A stretch of DNA of 64,000 bases, from contig NZ_LGED01000223.1 in the NCBI RefSeq assembly GCF_001280085.1, positions 13,835-77,834 of the forward strand, in the 5' to 3' direction. A program made the translations under genes and the position numbers. Within the stretch, counting starts at the first letter, position 1; every line of letters starts with the position of its first letter. The stretch is from Saccharothrix sp. NRRL B-16348 (GTDB lineage Bacteria > Actinomycetota > Actinomycetes > Mycobacteriales > Pseudonocardiaceae). The notes below the pieces were generated by a model. The model was not told where the DNA came from. It did not search any database and saw nothing but the letters and a program-made list of their open reading frames with translations. This document shows, piece by piece, positions 27,501-35,594 of this stretch.

Positions 27501-29531
27501 CAGGCGGGAGTAGATGTCGCTGTCGCCATCGGTCGCGAAGCCGAACAGGGCCAGGCTCACCGAAGGGGCCTGCCCGGCGACCTCTGGGGGCTCGGCGGCG
27601 GCCGTGAGCCGCTTCGCGGCAGCGTGTGCGGCGTCGATGACGGCGCGGCGGATGTCCGGCGTGTGGGCCGGGGAGAGGAAGCAGTTGCCGGTCTCCGGGA
27701 CGAGCACGCCTTCGGCGATCATCGCGCGGCGGAAGTCGTGGAACGCCTTGCCGCCGTAGGCGAAGCTGGTCGACCCGGACGGCACGAAGCGGAAGAACGA
27801 CCCGACCCCGAGGACCCGCACCCCGATCCCGGAATCCGCCAGGACACGTGCGATCTCGCCACGCAGCTCATCGCCCGCCGCGTTGAGATCGGCGAGCACA
27901 CCTTCGCCTACTTCGGACAGGCGACCGAGGACGGCGCGCGCCGCGGCAACCGAGAGAGGGTGCTTCGCGTAGGTCCCACCGGTGAACGACACCCTGTCGG
28001 GATCGGCGCGCAGCGCCTCGGTCCACGGACCGCCGTCGATCAGGTCCATGATCTCGGCGCGTCCGGCCACCGCGGCGAGGGGCAGACCGGCGGCGAGCGT
28101 CTTGCCGTACGTGGCGAGGTCCGCCTGGACGCCGTAGATCTCCTGGAAACCTCGCACGTGGAAGCGGAACCCGGTGAGCACCTCGTCGAACACGAGCAGC
28201 GCGCCCGCCTTGTCCGTGAGGTCGCGGGCCAACCGCGCCAGCGGGCCGAGGTCCAGGTCCGGGGACTGGTTCAGCCGCGGCTCCATCACCACGGCCGCGA
28301 CGTCCCCACCGTGCGCGGCCATGAAGTCGGCGAGGTGCCGCTCGCTCGCGGGGAGGATGCGCACGTCGTCCGCCGCACCCGCGGAGACGCCGGGGAACGA
28401 CGGGGTGGCCAGGTGCTCGCGCCGCTTCGCGGGACGCGGGCTGAAGAGCGTGGAGTCGGAGTGCCCGTGGTAGGCGTTCTGCAGCAGGACGACGAGTGAA
28501 CGCCCGGTGTGCGCGCGGGCGAGGCGCATGGCGGTGAAGACCGCCTCGGTCCCGGTGACGCAGAAGTTCACCCGGTCCATCCGGGTCAGCTCGCAGAGCA
28601 GCCGCGCCACCTCCGCGGTCTGCTCGACCTCGGCCCCGATGTGCATACCCCGGTCGAGCTGCCGCTGGACGGCGTCGCGAACGAAGTCGGGGTTGTGGCC
28701 GAACAAGTGGGCGCCGTAGCCCATCGTGAGGTCGATGAGTCCGCGGCCGTCGACGTCCCACACGTGGGCGCCGTCGGACCGGGTGATCCAGATCGGGTAG
28801 GAGGCGGCGCGCTCGTCGTGCTCGCGCTGGGCGATCTTCCGGTTGTTGCACAGGACGTCCTGCGTGCGCTCGCTGAGCGCGCGGGAAGCGGCTGTGGCCG
28901 CCTCGTACGTCTGGCTCGCGCTCCGCCGGGGATTCGGCTCGGCGGGAGGCGCCACCGTGTCGGCGGCGAACGTCGGACCGGGCGGGGAGGGCTTCCTCTC
29001 CGTAGCCACTCCGTTCCGCTGTCCGGATTCGCCGATCCACCGCGCGATCGCGCGGACGGTGACGATGTCCTCCAGGAGTTGTTGGACCGAGATGTCGACG
29101 TCGAAGCGGGATTTGACGTCCCGCGACAGCTCGACGAGCACGAGGGAGTCGGCCCCCAGGTCCAGCAGTGGCACCGAGCGGGTGATCGAGCCGGGGTCGA
29201 ATTCGAGCAGGCGCTCCGCGAGTTCGGCCACCGCGTCCTCGACGGGGACGGGGCGGAGCTCGACCGGCGCGTCGTCCGGTTCGGGCTGCGGCGGTTCCGC
29301 GTCCTGGTGCTCGACGATCCACCGGGTGATGGCGCGGACGGTGACGATGTCCTCCAGGAGTTGTTGGACCGAGATGTCGACGTCGAAGCGGGACTTGACG
29401 TCCCGCGACAATTCGACGAGCACCAACGAATCGGCTCCCATGTCCAACAATGGCACCGACCGGCTCGCTGACCCCGGGTCCATTTCGAGCAATTGCTCGA
29501 CAAGGCCCGCCACCGCATCCTCGACCAGCAA
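24507..29531 (-). CDS. Hybrid megasynthase: ACP-ACP-aminotransferase-LLM-C-PCP
   Basis: Encodes 1674 residues from TTG 29531, chosen for AAGGAG five to six bases upstream. Two near-identical ACPs come first (Ser35 and Ser129, both in LGADSLVLVEL or MGADSLVLVEL). Next is a glutamate-1-semialdehyde-type aminotransferase with PLP Lys477 in LATYGKTLAAGLP. A luciferase-like flavin monooxygenase of the MupA/Atu3671 type (about 656-1000; VWLPERHFDDFAGFSPNP) follows. Then comes a condensation domain (about 1010-1460) with SHVVLDGMR in place of HHxxxDG, and finally a PCP with Ser1634 in ELGGDSIDAIRM. Such modules convert a beta-keto acyl chain to a beta-amino acid, oxidise it and condense it with the next unit. 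The domain logic is known from families; the product is not. Confidence 0.92.
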   Translation of the reverse strand: MLVEDAVAGLVEQLLEMDPGSASRSVPLLDMGADSLVLVELSRDVKSRFDVDISVQQLLEDIVTVRAITRWIVEHQDAEPPQPEPDDAPVELRPVPVEDAVAELAERLLEFDPGSITRSVPLLDLGADSLVLVELSRDVKSRFDVDISVQQLLEDIVTVRAIARWIGESGQRNGVATERKPSPPGPTFAADTVAPPAEPNPRRSASQTYEAATAASRALSERTQDVLCNNRKIAQREHDERAASYPIWITRSDGAHVWDVDGRGLIDLTMGYGAHLFGHNPDFVRDAVQRQLDRGMHIGAEVEQTAEVARLLCELTRMDRVNFCVTGTEAVFTAMRLARAHTGRSLVVLLQNAYHGHSDSTLFSPRPAKRREHLATPSFPGVSAGAADDVRILPASERHLADFMAAHGGDVAAVVMEPRLNQSPDLDLGPLARLARDLTDKAGALLVFDEVLTGFRFHVRGFQEIYGVQADLATYGKTLAAGLPLAAVAGRAEIMDLIDGGPWTEALRADPDRVSFTGGTYAKHPLSVAAARAVLGRLSEVGEGVLADLNAAGDELRGEIARVLADSGIGVRVLGVGSFFRFVPSGSTSFAYGGKAFHDFRRAMIAEGVLVPETGNCFLSPAHTPDIRRAVIDAAHAAAKRLTAAAEPPEVAGQAPSVSLALFGFATDGDSDIYSRLLDLVALAEAEGLENVWLPERHFDDFAGFSPNPAVLGAMVAMRTSRLGIRAGSTVLPLHSAVSVAEAWAMVDVASGGRVGLGVASGWMRRDFVLSDAPHAERREVFKTRVDQLERLWRGEAVAVEGRSGERAEVRLHPRPLSDLRLWQACVGSPESFYEAGRAGRGVLTNLIQQDFAQLAGNLERYRRGRADGGLDPDGGDVVVLVHAGLSTDGDAEKRNMEALERYMFSTFRSTHDDPDAVPEDVWKSRMRTAADRLRDGLSLVGAEAEWPALTARLGLLGVTEIACLVDYLPHGEAWTDTVRALGRLRTRQANPVSVPAAAPVDRQPTRNAVGDTAFPVTISRAAREIWAACQISAETREAYVIARTFHVSPEVDLDRLRDAYLDVIEAQPAYRLRIDPDGGAGWVEPFGEAHRRSWRLLDGVAESAAAFESTVREASVADPLDPVERFGVRLTCRRSGDGVFLNLRASHVVLDGMRFAELLESVAARYAGHAVDVRPVPSAAELDEATAERDRAYWRQWVRTLPDEVFDAGFDARTLDRRGYRVSAPLPSGLRTALASYARAERSTYFVEALRAVAETVDDALGRHHLYAFPARPSLVEHGSGAVLVPFWMGAVTGGAARPSVKAAIMSGVEHGSLTFRQVFSDVTRRVQTPTVTVSWDNLESFALDGHRVDEVSVPTDVVRFPLAVTFTQRANGDVELSIDAAQGFLPRERGEELLARLTHGLAERFMPAPVEPERQVAARTLAGLVRGLAQPVDDDRGAAVVRLDGRDCPLDLIVAKVRASARILAEEEPAALRADSVALDVDTAFDATVALLATGMVGLAGRVGVAHGSDRLVIGRSERGAAEGRRFALNRWAVVSPAETLALTPSRGEDLDAALAHVLGTVRPEQRAEITAALHALADEYATDEIVGPLPDNPVAENGEVAELVRGIWKRVLAGSARFGDEDDFFELGGDSIDAIRMIAILNQELHAELEVALIFDHPTVGQLSDAVQSRI
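29059..29460. repeat. Near-identical tandem ACP coding repeat
   Basis: The ACP-coding segments beginning near 29059 and 29341 are offset by 282 bp. They encode virtually the same stretch from VPLLD(L/M)GADSL to the end of the carrier helix bundle. At DNA level they differ mainly at third codon positions in the 5' half of the first ACP, while the 3' half is almost unchanged. This suggests duplication with partial gene conversion. Confidence 0.7.
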
Positions 29532-29937
29532 GCGAACTCCTTCAGTCAACCCGATTCGCCGGCATGCTAGCACCGGTTTCCGCAAGTGCGGTTGTGGTCT
29601 GCTCGGGATTCCGAACGGAGTGCTGTGCGTCGTGGGTGAAGTGTGCTAACGCCCAACCGCGTGCTGCTGTCGTGCGGGCGCCGACCCGGACGGGGTATTG
29701 CATTGCGGCAGAATTAGTCCGAAGGGTGCTAGACGTGATCGCCGTTCGTGTCTCCGATATCGGGGCGGGCGCAGATGTTCGGCGTCCGATCCGGGGTCTG
29801 ATCGGGCGTATCGGTACTTCGTCGAGCACAAATCCCTGTGGCTACGGAGCATCGGTGTGGCCCAGGTCACTGCCCGCGGTGTGGTGGATCATGCAGGCCA
29901 CGACTGTGCCGGGAAGGTCGCCGTTCGGCGACGGCGA
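29532..29937. other. Intergenic spacer inside the biosynthetic cluster
   Basis: A 406-bp gap separates the KS gene (ending at 29938) from the megasynthase start. It is the only long gap between the minus-strand cluster genes, is richer in A/T around 29690-29720 and probably holds a second promoter for the megasynthase-to-ABC operon. No small gene is supportable in it. Confidence 0.4.
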
Positions 29938-31122
29938 CTAGCGGGGGCGGGTGATGATCGCGTGGGCATTTGTCCCGGAAAGGCCGAAAGCGCTGATTCC
30001 CACGCTGTCGATCGAATCCGGTCCGGCGAAATCGCCGATCGTCGGGAGGATGTTGTACTCGGCCCACGGGATGGTCTCGCTGGGCTGGCCCGATGCGTTC
30101 GTGCGAGGCGGGCGCCCGCGTTGCAGCGTTTCCATGGCGATGACCAGGGAAAGCAGGCCGGAGGCCGCCTCCAGGTGCCCGAAACGGGGTTTGTTCGAGC
30201 CGACGAAAAGCGGGGTGGTGCGTTCGGCGGTGTGGTACGCCGCGGCGAGCGCGCCGATTTCGATCGGGTCTCCGAGCGGGGTTCCCGTGCCGTGCGCCTC
30301 GACGTAATCGACATCGGCGGACGCCAAGCCGCTCATGCGGAGGGCGCGCTCGACGACATCGCGCTGGGCGTCCAGGCTGGGCACGGTCAGACCCGCGGTA
30401 CGGCCGTCGTGGTTCACCGCGCAGTGCACCTGCCCGAGCGAGCGCGCCCCGGCCTTCTCCGGTGCCAAGACCACGACCACGACGCCCTCACCGACGGTGA
30501 AGCCGTCCGCCTTCGCGTCGAACGCGCGGCAGCGGCCGGTCGGGGAGAGCGCCCCGGTCGCCTCTCTGACCATCATCCCGAAGCTGCTGCGGACGAGGTG
30601 GGTGGCGACGACGAGCGCGAGGTCCACCTCCCCGGTGGCCAGCGCGGTGATCCCGTGCCGAAGGGCGACCAGGCCGGACGAGCAGGTCGTGTCGACCTGC
30701 CAGCTGGGTCCGCGGAGGTCGTAGGTGTAGGAGATCCGCCCTGCGGCCGCCCCGCGGCTGTTGCCGATGCCGAGGTAGGACCGGTTGCTGTCGGCGACCT
30801 CGTCGGGGTCGATCGTGAGCACGGAATCGGACTCGCTCATCCCGACGAACACGCCGGTCTGGCTGCCCGCGAGGTCCTGCGGCCGGATGCCCGCGTCCTC
30901 AAGCGCGCGCTCCACGCAGTCCAGGACCAACAGGTGCTGGGGGTCCATGACCCGCGCCTGACGCGGCGAGATGCGGAACCGGATGAAGTCGGTCCGCAGC
31001 TCGGCGTCGTCGAACACCGCGGGCCCGTCGCCGTCGCCGTCGAAGTGCGCTGCGGCGATGTCTGCCCGGCTCCGCACGCCCCCGGGGAGGAACAGCGAAG
31101 CTCCGACGACATGTGCGTTCAA
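29938..31122 (-). CDS. Free-standing ketosynthase
   Basis: Encodes 394 residues from TTG 31122, preceded by GGAGGGG. A single beta-ketoacyl synthase domain with the active Cys in VDTTCSSGLVALRHG, His in EAHGTGTPLGDP and His in KPRFGHLEAASG; all three catalytic residues are present. There are no AT, KR or ACP domains. It likely elongates or transfers the chain on the carrier domains of the next gene's protein. It lies 57 bp after the adenylation gene, probably in the same transcript. Confidence 0.9.
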   Translation of the reverse strand: MNAHVVGASLFLPGGVRSRADIAAAHFDGDGDGPAVFDDAELRTDFIRFRISPRQARVMDPQHLLVLDCVERALEDAGIRPQDLAGSQTGVFVGMSESDSVLTIDPDEVADSNRSYLGIGNSRGAAAGRISYTYDLRGPSWQVDTTCSSGLVALRHGITALATGEVDLALVVATHLVRSSFGMMVREATGALSPTGRCRAFDAKADGFTVGEGVVVVVLAPEKAGARSLGQVHCAVNHDGRTAGLTVPSLDAQRDVVERALRMSGLASADVDYVEAHGTGTPLGDPIEIGALAAAYHTAERTTPLFVGSNKPRFGHLEAASGLLSLVIAMETLQRGRPPRTNASGQPSETIPWAEYNILPTIGDFAGPDSIDSVGISAFGLSGTNAHAIITRPR

Positions 31123-31179
31123 TGCTCGTCCCCTCCGCCACGTCGGCCGCCTGCGATCCAGTCGGCCTCGGCGGCGTGC

Positions 31180-32715
31180 TCAACTGTCGCCGCGCGTCAC
31201 CGGTGTGGTGGGGTCGGCCCGATCCGACCGCGCGAGCCTACCGATGTCGACCTTGCCGCTCAACGTCAGTGGGACGCTCTCGAGCACGGTGAAGGAACGC
31301 GGGATTGCCGCTACTGGCAGCGCCGCCCTGAGGAACCGGCGCAGCGACTTCGTGTCCGGCGGTTCGGTCGGATCGGTGGGCACGACATGGGCGTGGAGCC
31401 CTTCGCTCGCGTCGTAGCTGACGACCGCGGTGCGCACCTGCGGGTGCCGCCGCAGCGCGGCCTCCACCTCGCCGAGTTCGATCCGTTGCCCGTGCAGCTT
31501 GAGCTGGCGGTCTTCGCGCCCGAGGAACTCGATGTCACCGGAGGGGAGCCGCCGAACCCGGTCGCCGGTCCGGTACGCGACCGCGCTGTCCCCGGCAGGA
31601 CGGCAGTGGGCGGGCAGCGGCACGAATCGCGAGCGGGTCGAGTCCGGGGCGCCGATGTACCCGAGCGCGACGCACTGTCCCCAGACGAGCAGCTCACCCG
31701 GCTCGCCCTCGGGCACCGCGCCGAGATCCTCGTCGACTACCTCCACCGAAACCCCGCCGATCGGCGTGCCGAGGGGCACCGTGGCGCTCGAGCGGTGTTC
31801 CGCCCGGTCCGGGTCGACGGGATAGGTCAGCACCCCGATCGTGGTCTCGGACGGACCGTAGTGGTTGAGCACCTCGCAGGTGCCGTTCGCCAGAACCTGG
31901 TCGACGAGGTCCCACGTCAGGGCTTCCCCGCCGAAGATCATGAGCTTGCGGGGGAGCACGTCGCGGGCGCCGGCGCCCAGATGCACGGAGATGTGCGACG
32001 GCGTCGACTTGAGCACGTCCACCGCGTGTGAGCGCATGTAGCGGCCCAGCGCGAGGGGGTCCATCATCGTGGGCTTGTCCACGAGGTGCACGGCATCACC
32101 CGACACCAGCGCCGGGAAGACCGCGGTGTGCCCGAGGTCGGTCGCGAAGCTCGTCACGCTGGCGAAGGAGAGCTGTTCGCCCGTCGACCTGAAGTGCTCC
32201 AACGATTCCGCCACCCGCGCCGCGTAGTTGTCGAGCGCCCGGTGGGGAACCGCCACCGCTTTGGGTGTTCCCGTCGACCCCGACGTGAAGACGACGTAGG
32301 CGGCGTCGTCGCGGTCTGGCGACGCCATCGCAGGTGCCGGGGCCTCCACACCGCGGAGCCGCACGGTCGGCACTCCGTCGACGGTGTCCGCCTCCGAGCC
32401 GTCCACGAGCCACGTCGCGAGACAAGCCCGGATCTGTCCGCGCCGCCGGTCGGGAGGCTCATCGACATCGATGATCGCGAACGGCGCTCCTACCCACATC
32501 GCCGCGAGCGCGGCGACGACCTGACTCGTCCCGCGTGGCAGCGCGATCGCCAGGACATCCCCGTCGAGCACTCCACGGCGCCGCAGCTCACCCGCGGTGG
32601 TCGCGACGCGCCGGACAAGCGCGTCGTACGTGAGCACCCCATCCCCAGCGACGAGAGCGGTCGCGCGAGGACGCAGTCGCGCGTGCTCCTCCAACATCCG
32701 GGCTAACCAGCTCAT
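31180..32715 (-). CDS. Free-standing NRPS-type adenylation enzyme
   Basis: Encodes 511 residues from ATG 32715. The core motifs are complete: AYVVFTSGSTGTPKAV (A3), NHYGPSETTIGVL (A5), AYRTGDRVR (A7), GREDRQLKLHGQRIELGEVE (A8) and LTLSGKVDIGRL with the catalytic Lys (A10). There is no carrier domain, so it must load an ACP or PCP in trans. The substrate-pocket region reads SFATDLGHTAVFPAL rather than the FDxS of most amino-acid domains, so the substrate may not be a standard amino acid. It is the first gene of the minus-strand cluster. Confidence 0.9.
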   Translation of the reverse strand: MSWLARMLEEHARLRPRATALVAGDGVLTYDALVRRVATTAGELRRRGVLDGDVLAIALPRGTSQVVAALAAMWVGAPFAIIDVDEPPDRRRGQIRACLATWLVDGSEADTVDGVPTVRLRGVEAPAPAMASPDRDDAAYVVFTSGSTGTPKAVAVPHRALDNYAARVAESLEHFRSTGEQLSFASVTSFATDLGHTAVFPALVSGDAVHLVDKPTMMDPLALGRYMRSHAVDVLKSTPSHISVHLGAGARDVLPRKLMIFGGEALTWDLVDQVLANGTCEVLNHYGPSETTIGVLTYPVDPDRAEHRSSATVPLGTPIGGVSVEVVDEDLGAVPEGEPGELLVWGQCVALGYIGAPDSTRSRFVPLPAHCRPAGDSAVAYRTGDRVRRLPSGDIEFLGREDRQLKLHGQRIELGEVEAALRRHPQVRTAVVSYDASEGLHAHVVPTDPTEPPDTKSLRRFLRAALPVAAIPRSFTVLESVPLTLSGKVDIGRLARSDRADPTTPVTRGDS

Positions 32716-33233
32716 TGCGATGAACCTACCGCTTCGCCTGCGGAGGGAGAAAGATGCGATCACTGCGGTGAGCGCGCTGTGGCGGTGGTGGACTCATCGC
32801 GGTCGGGCAGACGCTGGTCCACCGCACCAGTGCGGCCTGTGCCTTGCGACAACGGCGAAGTCGAATGCTTTCCGTGCGCCACGCGAGCGCTGTCCAGCGA
32901 CCACAGGCCTGGGGGCAGCGACGGGCAGTACGCGGCGGCGGAGCAGCCTGGTGAGTGAGCCGAACGAGAACCGATCTGCGGGCTCGTAGCGGACCGGACT
33001 ACGAGCTGTCGCGAGTACCGCCAGGGAACGTGCTCGGGAACGCCGTCAGGCCGCCATCTACAGGACCGGGATCTGCGGAGACGGTGAACTCGCGGTTGGC
33101 CGAAGGCCCTGGACCGTTGTCCCACGGCTTGTGGACGGTGCGGCCTGGGCCGTTCGGACCCGGTGCGGCAGCGGCTGGTGAGGACGATGCTCGGCTCGAC
33201 CCGGCAAGCCGGCGACGGTCCGGTTCCACCGGG
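32716..33233. other. Non-coding gap upstream of the biosynthetic operon
   Basis: A 518-bp stretch without a supportable gene. Because the adenylation gene is first and transcribed leftward, the promoter of the cluster should be here; I could not pick a convincing -35/-10 pair. Confidence 0.4.
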
Positions 33234-35288
33234 CTAGCGGTTGTCGCCGGCGTGGGCGAAGCGCTCGTCGAGCACTCGTTCGAGGAGCGGGGACATGGTG
33301 CTCATGTAGGTGGCGCTGACATGGCTGTCGTCGAGGTAGACGTAGATGTTGCCGATGACCGGCGGGCAGAGGTCTCCGGGGCAGAAGTAGTCGCTGAAGT
33401 CCAGGAACTCCACGTTGGACGGCAGGTCCGGGATGCGTGCGTACGGTGGTTCGGGGCTGAGCAGGTCGGCGCGGGCAGCGCTGCACCGGGGCGCCTCGGC
33501 GCCGTGGGTGTTCGCGCACTCCGAAGGTTTGAAGGGGTGGCGCGGGTTGTCGCGCACGGCCGCGACGGCGATCGCGGCGTCCTCCAGTTTCCGCCACTGG
33601 GCGACGAATCCCGATGGTGTCTGCTCGGTGAGCCCGCGTCGGACGTCACGCGTGCCGTTGGCCAGCACGAGGTCGGGTCGCAGGGACAGGATCTTGTCGA
33701 CGGCGTCGGCGTTCCACTTGAGGCAGTTGGCGTCACCGGGCATCGCGTTGGACTCGGTGGAGAACGGGCAGGCGCCCTTGTTCATCGCGATGACCTCCCA
33801 GTTGCGGCGCCGGGCGACCTGGTCGAGAGCGGCGAGGTACTGCTGCATGTGGGAGTCGCCGACGACGACGATCCGCTTGTCGGGTTCGTCGGTGACGGGG
33901 CTGCGGCAGTACGTCAGCTCCTTGTTGTAGGTGGCCGTGGTGCAGGTGCTGCCTTCGATGCCCGCGAAGTCCTTCGGCAGGGCGACCAGCGGCGGGGCGA
34001 CCGAGGGGTGTTCCGCACCCCAGTACTCGAAACCCGGTTCGAGGGCCATGGCGCCGGGGTGGTCGGGGTCGTCGACGATGGCGGCGTGCAGGGACGCCTT
34101 GCGCTCGGCGACCACCTGCCAGCAGCCGGCCACCACCAGGACGGGAACCACCGCAGCCGCGGCGAAGCGGTAGGCGCCCCAGCCGGTCGCCACGCCGATC
34201 GGCGATCGGCGGACCGGCTTCTCCACGAGGTGGTGGGTCACCACGGACAACGCCAGCGACAAGCCGATGACGGCCGCACCGCCGCGAGGACCGGGTTCGG
34301 TCTGGTCGCGGACGACGAGGTAGAAGACCAGGGCAGGCCAGTGCCACAGGTAGAGGGTGTAGCTGAGGTCGCCGAGGTAGCGGGCGGGCCGGGTGGCGAG
34401 GAGCCGGTCGGCGCCGAACGCGCTCCCGCTGCCGCCCGCGGCGATGACCGCGGCGGCGCACAGCGTCGGCCACAGCGCGGCGTAGCCGGGAAAGACGCTG
34501 CCGACGCGGAGGACTAGACCGCAGGCGACGAGCCCCGCCAGGCCGACCCAGCCCAACGCCAGCCGCACGAGTGCGGTGGGGGTGAACGCGTTGAGGCCCA
34601 GGGCGAGCAACCCGCCGAGCGCGAACTCCCACGCCCTGGTGAGCGAGTGGAAGTAGGCCAGCGGCTGGTCGGTGGAGGTGAGCGCCACCGACCAGGCGAG
34701 CGAGGCGGCGAACACGACCGACAGGCAGACCGCCACGGCGCGGTGCGCTACGTGCCCACCGCGGCGGGCCACCGCGACGACCAGCGCGATCAGGAGTGGC
34801 CAGACCAGGTAGAGCTGGCCTTGGATGGACAGCGACCAGTAGTGCTGGACGACGCTGGCCTCGTTGTGCTGCTCGAAGTAGTCCGCCGAGTCCGCGACCA
34901 GCTGCCAGTTCTCCAGGTACAGCGCGGCGGCGACGACCTCGCGGATGGTCTGGAACCACTGGTTCTCCGGCAGCAGCACGAAGCCCGTGACCAGGACGGC
35001 GGTGAGGACGGTCAGCGCCGCGGGGAACAGCCTCGTGATCATCCGTCCCCACAGCGGCCGGAACGCGATTCCGCCGCCCGCCGCCGCGCGCAGCAGCTGT
35101 CCGGTCACCAGGAAGCCGGAGATCAGGAAGAACACGTCCACGCCACCCGACACGCGGCCGAGCCAGACGTGGTAAACGACGACCAGGACCGACGCGACGC
35201 CGCGCAGGCCCTGCAGTTCGGGGCGAAAACGGCCGGCCGCGGGCGTAGACGCGTGGTTGCGGGCGCGGGCCGCGGTGGGGACGGGCAC
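33234..35288 (-). CDS. Acyltransferase-3 / SGNH two-domain membrane protein (OafA/YrhL type)
   Basis: Encodes 684 residues from GTG 35288, eight bases after GGAG. The N-terminal acyltransferase-3 domain (about 10 membrane segments) begins RPELQGLRGVASVLVVVYHV, with the catalytic His, and has FFLISGFLVTGQLL. The C-terminal SGNH hydrolase-like domain has VVGDSHMQQYLAAL (block I) and LDDSHVSATYM (block V, Asp-His). Such enzymes O-acetylate cell-surface sugars. It carries the conserved leader element at 35289-35344. Whether it acts on wall polymers or a glycosylated metabolite is unknown. Confidence 0.9.
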   Translation of the reverse strand: MPVPTAARARNHASTPAAGRFRPELQGLRGVASVLVVVYHVWLGRVSGGVDVFFLISGFLVTGQLLRAAAGGGIAFRPLWGRMITRLFPAALTVLTAVLVTGFVLLPENQWFQTIREVVAAALYLENWQLVADSADYFEQHNEASVVQHYWSLSIQGQLYLVWPLLIALVVAVARRGGHVAHRAVAVCLSVVFAASLAWSVALTSTDQPLAYFHSLTRAWEFALGGLLALGLNAFTPTALVRLALGWVGLAGLVACGLVLRVGSVFPGYAALWPTLCAAAVIAAGGSGSAFGADRLLATRPARYLGDLSYTLYLWHWPALVFYLVVRDQTEPGPRGGAAVIGLSLALSVVTHHLVEKPVRRSPIGVATGWGAYRFAAAAVVPVLVVAGCWQVVAERKASLHAAIVDDPDHPGAMALEPGFEYWGAEHPSVAPPLVALPKDFAGIEGSTCTTATYNKELTYCRSPVTDEPDKRIVVVGDSHMQQYLAALDQVARRRNWEVIAMNKGACPFSTESNAMPGDANCLKWNADAVDKILSLRPDLVLANGTRDVRRGLTEQTPSGFVAQWRKLEDAAIAVAAVRDNPRHPFKPSECANTHGAEAPRCSAARADLLSPEPPYARIPDLPSNVEFLDFSDYFCPGDLCPPVIGNIYVYLDDSHVSATYMSTMSPLLERVLDERFAHAGDNR

Positions 35289-35344
35289 GGGACGGCTCCA
35301 GGAGATGGTCGGTCACGACGCCGACCAGGCTTCCCGGCACACCA
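35289..35344 (-). promoter_or_regulatory. Conserved leader element upstream of the acyltransferase gene
   Basis: The core GTGTGCCGGGAAGCCTGGTC plus GGC sits at 35320-35342 on the minus strand, 31 nt before the GTG start. The core's GGTCGG pairs with CCGACC eight bases later, forming a hairpin. It is followed by CTGGAGCCGTCCC directly before the start codon, nearly identical to the same position upstream of nhaA. Confidence 0.7.
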
Positions 35345-35536
35345 GCCGCCCACGTGGAACGCGGTCCGGCGGTCCCAACGCTACCGAGTGGGGCGTGCCG
35401 CGGCCAAACCGGCAGCGAGCAGGCGGTGACCGGCTGCCCGCCGCCTGGTTGGGCCGGGTCTCGGGCCGGACGGTACGAGCCACGGTGGCCGGATGAGGAG
35501 CGTGGCGGCGTGCGTTGGGCGGTACGATCGTGGTCG

Positions 35537-35594
35537 GTGTGCCGGGAAGCCTGGTCGGCGTGGGTTCGTCGCCGTCTTGGACCGGGAGCCGCTC
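35537..35594 (+). promoter_or_regulatory. Conserved leader element upstream of the broken RCK gene
   Basis: The core GTGTGCCGGGAAGCCTGGTC plus GGC is at 35537-35559, 35 nt before ATG 35595. A CGGCG/CGCCG hairpin starts at the end of the core and GGGAGCCGCTC precedes the ATG, as in the other leaders. A TACGAT -10-like box lies at 35523-35528, so the transcript may begin at or just before the core. Confidence 0.65.

Noticed and set aside
25005..28499. 1164-codon plus-strand frame inside the megasynthase gene
   Set aside because: Antisense frame kept open by GC bias at third positions; no domain, no ribosome-binding site, while the minus strand encodes recognisable enzymes.
29059..29460. The 282-bp repeat as a mobile or CRISPR-like repeat
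   Set aside because: It is fully explained by two tandem ACP domains in one reading frame.
35287..35344. Leader element as a short conserved peptide (VCREAWSA)
   Set aside because: All copies can be translated this way, but the frame ends at once before the acyltransferase, is continuous with nhaA, and lacks a start in the antiporter copy. RNA structure fits better, though a leader peptide is not fully excluded.
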